Source: Syntrophaceae bacterium UBA6078
GTDB lineage: Bacteria > Desulfobacterota > Syntrophia > Syntrophales > UBA2210
DNA: 64,000 nucleotides
Direction: 5' to 3'
NCBI GenBank assembly: GCA_002428735.1
Contig: DIXO01000027.1
Coordinates: 36,808-100,807 of the forward strand
Numbering within the stretch: position 1 is the first letter of the stretch; every line of letters starts with the position of its first letter. Shown in pieces: positions 17,173 through 27,396 of this stretch. Under the pieces are notes generated by a model, which worked only from the letters and a program-made list of their open reading frames with translations, had not been told where the DNA came from and searched no databases. Both the position numbers and the translations under genes were made by a program.

Positions 17173-18006
17173 GTGAGTGGAAAGGTGAATCGATCGGTGA
17201 GTTTTTCAAAGATGTCCGGGCACGGAAATGATTTCATCATCATAGACGGACGTTCCGGGGAGGGCGCCGTGCCCTGGCCCGACCATGCCCGGGAATGGTG
17301 CAGGCGCCGGATCTCCATCGGAGCCGACGGCCTCATGATTATCGAACCGAGCGCCGCCGCCGATTTCAGGCTGCGCATATTCAATGCGGACGGAAGCGAA
17401 GCGGAGATGTGCGGGAACGGTGCGCGGTGCGCCGCCGCCTATGCCGAGCGTCAGGGAATCGCGCCGCAGCGGATGACAATGGAAACCATGGCGGGCCTGG
17501 TGAGAGCCTCCGTTGAGGACGATGTGGTGGCCATCCAACTGACGAATCCATCTTCCATGAAGGATGAGGCGATCCTGGAAATAGAGGGGGAGACCGTTCC
17601 CTGCTGGTTTATCAACACGGGTGTCCCGCACACCATCATGTACCGACATGGCGTCGCCGACATCCCGGCTGACGAGGTGGCGCGGATGGGGCGTACGGTT
17701 CGATTTCACCCGGCCTTCGCGCCGGCCGGGACCAATGTGGATTTCGTAGAGGTCATCGAGCGGGGCCGGATACTGGCGCGCACCTACGAGCGGGGTGTCG
17801 AGGCTGAAACGATGGCCTGCGGAACCGGAGCGGTGGCCTCGGCGATCATCAGCAGCGTATTCAAAGGGGCGGGAACCCCTCCGATTGAAGTGGAAATGCC
17901 TGGAGGAATCCTTATCGTTGATTTCAAAAAGAAGGGGAATGCCTTCGAGGATGTGTGGCTCAAAGGCAACGTTGTCTTTGTCTATGACGGAAAACTCTCC
18001 CGGTGA
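17173..18006 (+). CDS. dapF: Diaminopimelate epimerase
   Basis: DapF interconverts LL- and meso-diaminopimelate, the last step before lysine and the source of the peptidoglycan cross-linking residue. The 277-residue product contains both catalytic cysteines: MCGNGARCAAAYA (about residues 80-92) and MACGTGAVASAI near residue 218. It also has FSKMSGHGNDFI at the start and FNADGSEAEM before the first cysteine. I chose the GTG at 17173 because GGGAGGG lies about eight bases upstream and the family begins here; an upstream extension to 17026 has no family character. It is followed by purF after 41 bp. Confidence 0.93.
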   Translation: MSGKVNRSVSFSKMSGHGNDFIIIDGRSGEGAVPWPDHAREWCRRRISIGADGLMIIEPSAAADFRLRIFNADGSEAEMCGNGARCAAAYAERQGIAPQRMTMETMAGLVRASVEDDVVAIQLTNPSSMKDEAILEIEGETVPCWFINTGVPHTIMYRHGVADIPADEVARMGRTVRFHPAFAPAGTNVDFVEVIERGRILARTYERGVEAETMACGTGAVASAIISSVFKGAGTPPIEVEMPGGILIVDFKKKGNAFEDVWLKGNVVFVYDGKLSR

Positions 18007-18047
18007 CCGGGTAAAGGGATCTGCTCCTACCAGAAAGGAAGAGCACG

Positions 18048-19469
18048 GTGCTGCCGAGCGTACTGACATATGACCCCGACCGTCTCAGGGACGCCTGCGG
18101 GGTGTTCGGGATCTTCGGAGACCCGAAGGCCGCCGAAAAGACATACTTGGGACTGTACGCGCTCCAGCACCGGGGGCAGGAAAGCGCGGGGATCGCCTCG
18201 TCCGACGGGAAGATGATTTCCCTCCACAAGGGGATGGGCCTTGTCCGAACGGTCTTTTCTCACGCCGACATCATTGCCGGCCTGCCAGGGGCGTCTGCCA
18301 TCGGCCACAACCGGTATTCCACCACCGGCGGATCGGGCCTGGTAAACGCGCAACCCATACGCATACAGTTCAAGAAAGGGCAGATCGCCGCAGCCCACAA
18401 CGGAAATCTGATCAACGCCCTGGCGCTGAGGAAAGGAATGGAGGAAGCGGGATCGATCTTCCAGACCACATCAGACAGTGAGATCGTCCTCCATCTGATC
18501 GCGCGATCCGAAAGGGCTACCATTGACGACATGGTCACGGACGCCCTGCAAAAGATTGAAGGAGCGTACTGTTTTATCTTTCTCACTCCCTTAGAGATGA
18601 TCGCGGCGAGAGACCCCCTCGGATTCAGACCCCTGTGCGTCGGATCTCTCGGGGATGCCATCGTTGTTGCGTCCGAATCATGCGCCCTCGATATCATCGG
18701 CGCCCGCTACATCCGCAGCGTTGAACCGGGGGAGATCATCAGTATTAACCAGCGGGGGATGACATCCCGCAGCCTCCCGGACGCCCCGCGGAAGGCATTC
18801 TGCATTTTTGAATATATCTATTTCTCCCGGCCGGACAGCATCATATTCGACGAAAAGGTTGATAAATTCAGAAGAAAGCTGGGGAAAAAACTCGCGGAGG
18901 AATCCCCCTGCGACGCCGACATCGTCATCAGCATCCCCGATTCCGCCAACACGGCGGCCCTCGGCTTCGCCCAGCGATCGGGGATACGTTTTGAGATAGG
19001 GCTTATACGGAATCACTACATCGGTAGGACCTTCATCGATCCCTATCAGGATAAACGGGACCGCGACGTGCGGATAAAATTCAATCCCGTGACGGGCGTC
19101 CTGGAAGGAAAGCGCGTCGTCGTCGTGGATGACTCCATAGTACGCGGCACAACCATGCGCCAGCTGGTCCGGCTCATACGGAACGGAGGGGCCGCCGAAG
19201 TGCATATCAGGGTCGCCTCGCCCCCCGTGCGGTGCCCCTGTTTCTACGGGATCGACATACCGACCTCCGAGGAACTGATCGCGTCGTCTCATTCCACGGA
19301 AGAGATATGCCGCTCCATGGAGGCGGACTCCCTTGCCTATCTTTCGGTACCGGGAATGCTGGAGGCCGTCCCGGACGGCGCAATCCAGTGCACGGCCTGT
19401 TTCACCGGCGATTATCCAACGGCGATCCCGGAGGGATTCTGCAAGAACCAGTTTGCCGGTCTGGAGTAG
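18048..19469 (+). CDS. purF: Amidophosphoribosyltransferase
   Basis: PurF makes phosphoribosylamine from PRPP and glutamine, the committed step of purine synthesis. The 473-residue protein has a short propeptide ending before the nucleophilic Cys in RDACGVFGIFG, an Ntn-hydrolase glutaminase domain (QHRGQESAGIA, GHNRYSTTGG) and the PRPP-binding loop VVVVDDSIVRGTT. Cysteines in AFCIFEYIYF, RCPCFYG and IQCTACFTGDYP match the ligands of the [4Fe-4S] cluster in Bacillus-type PurF, suggesting an oxygen-sensitive enzyme. The start is GTG with AGGAAG upstream. It lies downstream of dapF and about 14 kb from any other visible purine genes except purL/purQ. Confidence 0.95.
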   Translation: MLPSVLTYDPDRLRDACGVFGIFGDPKAAEKTYLGLYALQHRGQESAGIASSDGKMISLHKGMGLVRTVFSHADIIAGLPGASAIGHNRYSTTGGSGLVNAQPIRIQFKKGQIAAAHNGNLINALALRKGMEEAGSIFQTTSDSEIVLHLIARSERATIDDMVTDALQKIEGAYCFIFLTPLEMIAARDPLGFRPLCVGSLGDAIVVASESCALDIIGARYIRSVEPGEIISINQRGMTSRSLPDAPRKAFCIFEYIYFSRPDSIIFDEKVDKFRRKLGKKLAEESPCDADIVISIPDSANTAALGFAQRSGIRFEIGLIRNHYIGRTFIDPYQDKRDRDVRIKFNPVTGVLEGKRVVVVDDSIVRGTTMRQLVRLIRNGGAAEVHIRVASPPVRCPCFYGIDIPTSEELIASSHSTEEICRSMEADSLAYLSVPGMLEAVPDGAIQCTACFTGDYPTAIPEGFCKNQFAGLE

Positions 19470-19606
19470 GAGTGGGCTGACAGGATTCCCGCATTCACGG
19501 GAAATCGTCGCAGGGTATGGAGAAACCTCTGCCGGATAACGAACGCCTGTTATAAAAACAGGCACAGAAAGATAGATGAATTTACAGATTTCAGGGAAAC
19601 AGCGGT

Positions 19607-21457
<1,851 letters not shown>

Positions 21458-21486
21458 CGGGTAATGATCCAAAAAATGGCGAATAT

Positions 21487-22584
21487 ATGAAGGCATTGCT
21501 TGCACTGGAAGACGGCCGCATCTTTGAAGGGGTATCCTTCGGAGCGCAAGGGGAGCGCGCCGGCGAGGTGGTATTCAATACCGGGATGACGGGGTATCAG
21601 GAGATTCTGACCGATCCCTCCTACAAGGGGCAGATCGTGGCCATGACCTATCCCCTGATCGGCAACTACGGCGTCAACGACGCGGATGCCGAATCCCGGG
21701 GACTGTGGCTCGACGGATTTGTGGTCAGGGAGCTGAGCGAGGCCCCCAGCAACTGGCGGTCGGAGAAGGATCTGGGCTCCTATCTCAAAGAAAGCGGTGT
21801 GGTCGGGATGCAGGGTGTTGATACGCGCGCCCTGACCAGACACATACGGGAGGCTGGCGCCATGAAGGCGGTCATCTCCACCACCGATCTCGATCCGTCA
21901 TCGCTGGTGGACAAAGCGCGGCGCTCTCCGGGGCTTTCGGGGATCGATCTGGTGCGGGATGTCACCTGCGACCGGCCCTACACCTTCGCGGATGAGGGTG
22001 ATCCTGTCGTCGTGGTCCTGGACTGCGGCGTCAAGTTGAGTACCCTGCACCAGCTTCGCCTGGCGGGATGCACGGTTGAAGTGGTCCCGGCCCATGCCAC
22101 CGTCGGCGAGATCCGGGCATATGAACCCGCCGGAGTTCTGCTGTCGAACGGCCCCGGCGATCCGGCGGCGGTTACCTCCGTCGTTGACACCGCCCGGGAA
22201 CTGCTCAGGATCGGGACGATCCCCCTCTTCGGGATCTGCCTGGGACAGCAGATCCTCGGTCTGGCCCTCGGCGGAAAGACATTCAAGATGAAATTTGGCC
22301 ATCACGGGTCGAATCATCCGGTCAAGGATCTCGACACGGGGAGGATCGAAATCACCGTCCAGAACCACGGATTCTGTGTCGACCCCGATTCCCTCGACAT
22401 GGATGTGATCGAGATCACGCACGTCAATCTCAATGATCACACGTTGGAGGGGATCAGGCACAAGAGTCTGCCCGTCTTTTCGACACAGTTTCACCCAGAG
22501 GCTGGACCAGGCCCGCATGACGCCCGGCATCTCTTCAAGCGCTTTGTGGGAGCAATGCGTCACCGACCAGAGGGGATCCTATGA
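21487..22584 (+). CDS. carA: Carbamoyl-phosphate synthase small subunit
   Basis: CarA supplies ammonia from glutamine to CarB for carbamoyl phosphate, used in pyrimidine and arginine synthesis. From MKALLALEDGRIFEG the product is 365 residues. It shows GEVVFNTGMTGYQEILTDPS and GVDTRALTRHIRE in the N-terminal domain, and the class I amidotransferase nucleophile GICLGQQILGLALGG with FSTQFHPEAGPGPHD in the C-terminal domain. An earlier in-frame ATG at 21454 overlaps the aspS stop and is an alternative start; I kept the start matching the family. The stop overlaps the guaA start (ATGA). Confidence 0.95.
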   Translation: MKALLALEDGRIFEGVSFGAQGERAGEVVFNTGMTGYQEILTDPSYKGQIVAMTYPLIGNYGVNDADAESRGLWLDGFVVRELSEAPSNWRSEKDLGSYLKESGVVGMQGVDTRALTRHIREAGAMKAVISTTDLDPSSLVDKARRSPGLSGIDLVRDVTCDRPYTFADEGDPVVVVLDCGVKLSTLHQLRLAGCTVEVVPAHATVGEIRAYEPAGVLLSNGPGDPAAVTSVVDTARELLRIGTIPLFGICLGQQILGLALGGKTFKMKFGHHGSNHPVKDLDTGRIEITVQNHGFCVDPDSLDMDVIEITHVNLNDHTLEGIRHKSLPVFSTQFHPEAGPGPHDARHLFKRFVGAMRHRPEGIL

Positions 22585-24122
22585 AAGAAATGGTTGCGGT
22601 CTTTGATTTCGGGTCTCAGTACGCTCAGCTCATCGCGCGGCGGATCCGCGAGCTGGGGGTATACTGCGAGATCGTGCGGCACGACACCACGAGGGAAGCG
22701 CTGGAAGCGCTTGCCCCCGCTGCGATCGTTCTGTCCGGCGGCCCGTCGTCAGTCTTTCAGGCCGGCCATCCCCGGATGGACCGGCGGATTTTGAAAATGG
22801 GAATTCCTGTCCTCGGAATCTGTTACGGCATGCAGCTCATGGCGCGGATTCTGGAAGGAACCGTGGAAAAGGGGAAAGGTGGCGGCGAGTATGGCCCCGC
22901 CCGGATAGAGGTGCGGGATCCCGGCGGGATATTCGCCGGTCTTCCTCCGTTCCTTGATGTCTGGATGAGCCACGGGGATCACGTGACGGCTCTCCCCGAA
23001 GGGTTCCGGGTGCTGGCCGGGACAGCGGCCTGCCCCATCGCGGCGATGGCCGACGCTGACAATCGGATATACGGGATACAGTTTCACCCCGAGGTCGCCC
23101 ATACCCCGCGGGGGCTGGACATCATCAGAAACTTTCTGTTCGGCGTCGCCTCCTGCAGCGGTGGATGGACGATGGGACGCTTTATCGATGAATCGGTCGC
23201 CCGGATCAGGGAGATGGTCGGCCATCAGACGGTGATCTGCGGACTCTCCGGCGGGGTCGACTCCTCGGTCGCGGCGGCGCTGCTGCACCTTGCCATCGGG
23301 GACCGGATGAAGGCCATCTTCGTCGACAACGGCCTTCTCAGAGAGGGGGAGGTGGAGGAGATCCGCACCCTCTTCACCGAGGAATACCCCCTCGCTGTCC
23401 GGATCGTAGACGCTTCAGACCGTTTCCTTGCCGAGCTCAAGGGGATAACCGACCCCGAGACAAAACGAAAAATCATCGGGAAGACCTTCATCGACGTCTT
23501 CTCTGACGCGGCGTCGGATGTGCGGGGGGCGAAGTTCCTCGCCCAGGGAACCCTCTACCCCGATATCATCGAAAGCAGATCTCCCCTCGGCGGCCCGTCC
23601 TCCACAATCAAGAGCCACCATAACGTGGGCGGGCTGCCGGAAGACCTCGCATTCGAGCTGATCGAACCGCTCAGGGAACTCTTCAAAGACGAGGTCCGCC
23701 GCCTCGGAAAAGAACTGGGGCTGCCGGAGAGGCTCCTCACCCGCCAGCCCTTCCCCGGCCCCGGCCTGGGGGTGCGCATCATCGGCGAGATCACCCGGGA
23801 GACTCTGGCCATCCTGCGCCGGGCGGACCTGATCGTCCGGGAGGAGATCGAGCACTATGACACGAGCCACGAGATATGGCAGTTCTTCGCCGTCCTCCTC
23901 CCGGTGAAGAGCGTCGGGGTGATGGGGGATGAGCGGACCTATGCCAACGTGGTCGCCTTCAGGGCCGTCACCAGTCAGGACGCGATGACGGCGGACTGGG
24001 CCCGGATCCCCTATGACGTCCTGGGACATATCTCCTCGCGGATCATCAACGAGGTGGCGGGGGTGAACCGCGTGGTCTATGACATCAGTTCAAAACCCCC
24101 CAGCACCATCGAATGGGAGTAA
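22581..24122 (+). CDS. guaA: GMP synthase (glutamine-hydrolysing)
   Basis: GuaA converts XMP to GMP. The 513-residue protein joins a class I glutamine amidotransferase (FDFGSQYAQLIARRIRE, nucleophile GICYGMQLM, then IQFHPEVAHTPRG) to an ATP pyrophosphatase domain with the PP-loop GLSGGVDSSVAAALLH (about residues 214-229). The dimerisation domain follows, including RQPFPGPGLGVRI and ending SKPPSTIEWE, the typical GuaA C-terminus. Its ATG overlaps the carA stop, and carB follows after 11 bp. Inserting guaA between carA and carB links purine and pyrimidine synthesis in one transcript. Confidence 0.96.
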   Translation: MKEMVAVFDFGSQYAQLIARRIRELGVYCEIVRHDTTREALEALAPAAIVLSGGPSSVFQAGHPRMDRRILKMGIPVLGICYGMQLMARILEGTVEKGKGGGEYGPARIEVRDPGGIFAGLPPFLDVWMSHGDHVTALPEGFRVLAGTAACPIAAMADADNRIYGIQFHPEVAHTPRGLDIIRNFLFGVASCSGGWTMGRFIDESVARIREMVGHQTVICGLSGGVDSSVAAALLHLAIGDRMKAIFVDNGLLREGEVEEIRTLFTEEYPLAVRIVDASDRFLAELKGITDPETKRKIIGKTFIDVFSDAASDVRGAKFLAQGTLYPDIIESRSPLGGPSSTIKSHHNVGGLPEDLAFELIEPLRELFKDEVRRLGKELGLPERLLTRQPFPGPGLGVRIIGEITRETLAILRRADLIVREEIEHYDTSHEIWQFFAVLLPVKSVGVMGDERTYANVVAFRAVTSQDAMTADWARIPYDVLGHISSRIINEVAGVNRVVYDISSKPPSTIEWE

Positions 24123-24133
24123 TCTGAGACGGC

Positions 24134-27100
24134 ATGCCGAAGCGCACGGATTTACAGAAGATACTGATCATCGGGTCCGGTCCCATTGTGATCGGCCAGG
24201 CCTGCGAGTTCGACTATTCCGGGACCCAGGCCTGCAAGGCCCTGGTCGAGGAAGGGTACGAGGTGGTGCTTCTCAACTCCAACCCCGCCACGATCATGAC
24301 GGACCCCGAGATGGCTCATCAAACCTACATCGAGCCGATCACGGCCGACGTCATGGAACAGATTATCGCGAAGGAGCGTCCCCAGGCCGTCCTTGCCACC
24401 ATCGGGGGACAGACCGCTCTGAACACCGCGGTGGAGGCGGCGGAGCGAGGGGTCTTCGAACGGTACGGGGTGGAGATGATCGGAGCGGACCTGGCGGCGA
24501 TCAGGCGGGCGGAGGATCGAGACGCCTTCAAGGAGGCCATGGCTCAGATCGGCCTGGATACGCCCCGGAGTTCCGTGGCCAAAACAATGGATGAGGCGTG
24601 GGAGATCGCGCGGGAGATCGGATTTCCCCTCGTCATACGCCCGAGCTTTACCCTCGGCGGTACCGGGGGGGCGGTTGCTTACAACGCGGAGGAGTTCGAA
24701 GGCTATGCCTCGAACGGGATGGAGCAGAGCATGATCGGCGAGGTTCTGATCGAAGAATCCGTCCTGGGGTGGAAGGAGTACGAACTGGAGGTGATGCGCG
24801 ACCAGAAGGACAATGTGGTGATCATCTGCTCCATCGAGAACCTCGATCCCATGGGTGTGCACACCGGAGATTCCATCACGGTTGCCCCCGCTCAGACACT
24901 GACTGACCGTGAATACCAGGAGCTCCGGAACGCCTCCATCGCCGTTATCCGCAAGATCGGGGTCGCCACCGGAGGGTCGAATATTCAGTTCGCGGTCCAT
25001 CCCCTGACCGGCCGGATCGTGGTCATCGAGATGAACCCCCGCGTCTCCCGCTCTTCAGCCCTCGCGTCCAAGGCGACGGGGTTTCCCATCGCCAAGATCG
25101 CGGCCAAGCTCGCGGTCGGTTACTCTCTCGACGAGATCCCGAACGACATCACCAAAAAGACCCCGGCATCCTTCGAACCCACCATCGACTATTGCGTCGT
25201 CAAGATCCCGCGTTTCGCCTTTGAAAAATTTCCCGGCGTGGAAGACACCCTCACCATATCGATGAAATCGGTGGGGGAAACGATGGCAATCGGCCGCACC
25301 TTCAAGGAGGCGCTCCAGAAGGGGCTCCGCGGCTTGGAGATCGGCCTGTCCGGCCTTGACCTCAAGAGCGAAGAGAAGGTCGACACCCTGCGGATGGAGG
25401 AGCGCCTGGCCCGGCCGACTCCGGAGCGGCTCTTTTACGTCAAGGCGGCACTCAAGGCGGGGATCTCGGTGGAACAGATCGCCACGATCACCGCCATAGA
25501 CCCCTGGTTTCTTACAAATATCAGGCAGATCGTCGAGATGGAGCGGACCATCGCATCCTATGCCGGGAAGGGAGATATCCCCGCCTCCCTTCTGAGGGAG
25601 GCGAAGGAGATGGGCTTTTCCGACCGTCAGATCGGGGAGGTCATCGGGGTCGATGAATCGCGTATGCGGGCCCTCCGGGAAGAGAAGAAGATCATGCCGG
25701 TCTACAAGCTCGTCGACACCTGCGCCGCCGAATTCGAGGCATCCACCCCCTACTACTACTCGACTTACGAGCGGGAAGACGAGGGGCGGACCGGAAGCGC
25801 GAGAAAGGTCATGATCGTCGGCGGAGGGCCGAACCGGATCGGCCAGGGGATTGAATTCGACTACTGCTGCGTCCACGCCTCCATGGCCCTCAGAGAGATG
25901 GGGTATGAAACGATCATGGTCAATTCCAACCCGGAGACCGTCTCCACCGATTACGACATATCGGACCGGCTTTATTTCGAACCCCTGACGCTTGAGGACG
26001 TCCTGAACATCGTGGAGGCGGAGAGGCCCGAGGGAGTCATCGTCCAACTTGGCGGTCAGACCCCCCTTAACCTCGCCCTTCCTCTCAAGCGTTACGGGGT
26101 GCCTATATGGGGAACTTCCCCGGAGGCGATCGACCGCGCTGAGGACCGGAAGCTCTTCAAAGAGATGGCGGACAAACTGGATGTCCGGCAGCCGGAAAGC
26201 GGCACGGCCCTCTCCTTCGCGGAGGTGGAGCGGATTGTGGAACGGCTCGGCTATCCCGTCCTGATCCGTCCCTCATACGTCCTGGGAGGACGGGCCATGG
26301 TGGTGGTCTGGAGCCGTCAAGACCTGGAGGGATTCGCCCGCGAGGCATTCGAGGCGTCTCCCGGTCATCCGATCCTGATCGATAAGTTCCTCGAAGACGC
26401 CATCGAGGTGGATGTGGACGCCGTATCCGACGGTGTTGACGTGGTGATCGGCGGCGTTATGGAGCACATCGAACACGCGGGTATTCATTCGGGGGACAGC
26501 GCCATGGTTCTCCCCGCTTACTCGCTGGACCCGTCAATCATCGCCGAGATCAAAGACAAAACCCGGCGCATGGCGCTGGAACTTGACGTACGGGGTCTGC
26601 TCAACATCCAGTACGCGGTCAAGGGGACCGACATCTATGTCCTGGAGGTCAACCCCCGGGCTTCGCGGACCGTCCCCTTCATATCCAAGGCGACAGGGGT
26701 CCCCCTGGCAAAGATAGCGACCCGTATCATGGCAGGACGGACGCTCAGAGAGCAGGGGATTATTGCCGATCCTGAGTCCCGATACATCGCGGTCAAGGAA
26801 TCGGTCCTCCCTTTCAACCGCTTCCCGGGGGGAGACATCCTCCTCGGCCCCGAGATGAAATCCACCGGCGAGGTGATGGGGATCGACACCAGCCTGGGGG
26901 CGGCCTTCGCGAAGAGTCAGATCGCCGCCCGGCAGAGTCTCCCCCTTTCGGGGAAGGTCTTTATCAGCGTCAAGGATTATGACAAAAACGAAATCATCGC
27001 CGTGGGAAGAGAGTTTGTCCATATGGGTTTTGAGATCCTTTCAACGCCCGGCACCGCGCAGGCGCTGGCGGAACATACTATCCCCGTGAAATGCCTGTCG

Positions 27101-27370
27101 CGGATCGGCGAGGGGAGGCCGAACCTTCTCGATTACATCAAGAACAAGGATGTGGGACTCCTCATCAATACGCCGAGCGGACCGAAACCGCGGCGCGATG
27201 AGGTGGTGATCCGCCATACCGCGGTTGCCCACGGCATCCCCGTGGTGACGACTGTTTCCGGCGCCCTGGCCGTCATCGGCGGGATACAGGCGCTGAAGAG
27301 GGGCGCCTTGGGCATACGGTCCCTCCAGGAGATCTATGCTTCCGAGCTCCCACCCTGCCGGGGTGTGTGA
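24134..27370 (+). CDS. carB: Carbamoyl-phosphate synthase large subunit
   Basis: CarB makes carbamoyl phosphate from bicarbonate, ammonia and two ATP. The 1078-residue protein shows the expected internal duplication. The first half starts ILIIGSGPIVIGQACEFDYS and the second VMIVGGGPNRIGQGIEFDY. Each half contains an ATP-grasp domain (RPSFTLGGTGG; RPSYVLGGRAM) and a metal-binding EMNPRVSRSSALASKATG or EVNPRASRTVPFISKATG segment. The MGS-like regulatory domain occupies the last 140 residues or so, including KNKDVGLLINTP. The length is standard. The stop overlaps an upstream in-frame GTG of the next gene. Confidence 0.97.
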   Translation: MPKRTDLQKILIIGSGPIVIGQACEFDYSGTQACKALVEEGYEVVLLNSNPATIMTDPEMAHQTYIEPITADVMEQIIAKERPQAVLATIGGQTALNTAVEAAERGVFERYGVEMIGADLAAIRRAEDRDAFKEAMAQIGLDTPRSSVAKTMDEAWEIAREIGFPLVIRPSFTLGGTGGAVAYNAEEFEGYASNGMEQSMIGEVLIEESVLGWKEYELEVMRDQKDNVVIICSIENLDPMGVHTGDSITVAPAQTLTDREYQELRNASIAVIRKIGVATGGSNIQFAVHPLTGRIVVIEMNPRVSRSSALASKATGFPIAKIAAKLAVGYSLDEIPNDITKKTPASFEPTIDYCVVKIPRFAFEKFPGVEDTLTISMKSVGETMAIGRTFKEALQKGLRGLEIGLSGLDLKSEEKVDTLRMEERLARPTPERLFYVKAALKAGISVEQIATITAIDPWFLTNIRQIVEMERTIASYAGKGDIPASLLREAKEMGFSDRQIGEVIGVDESRMRALREEKKIMPVYKLVDTCAAEFEASTPYYYSTYEREDEGRTGSARKVMIVGGGPNRIGQGIEFDYCCVHASMALREMGYETIMVNSNPETVSTDYDISDRLYFEPLTLEDVLNIVEAERPEGVIVQLGGQTPLNLALPLKRYGVPIWGTSPEAIDRAEDRKLFKEMADKLDVRQPESGTALSFAEVERIVERLGYPVLIRPSYVLGGRAMVVVWSRQDLEGFAREAFEASPGHPILIDKFLEDAIEVDVDAVSDGVDVVIGGVMEHIEHAGIHSGDSAMVLPAYSLDPSIIAEIKDKTRRMALELDVRGLLNIQYAVKGTDIYVLEVNPRASRTVPFISKATGVPLAKIATRIMAGRTLREQGIIADPESRYIAVKESVLPFNRFPGGDILLGPEMKSTGEVMGIDTSLGAAFAKSQIAARQSLPLSGKVFISVKDYDKNEIIAVGREFVHMGFEILSTPGTAQALAEHTIPVKCLSRIGEGRPNLLDYIKNKDVGLLINTPSGPKPRRDEVVIRHTAVAHGIPVVTTVSGALAVIGGIQALKRGALGIRSLQEIYASELPPCRGV

Positions 27371-27396
27371 TATTACAGAAAGGAACGGGTTGTGCC

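Noticed and set aside
19545..19563. GCCTGT/ACAGGC hairpin upstream of aspS as a terminator for purF
   Set aside because: There is no T run after the stem and it is short; chance occurrence is likely.
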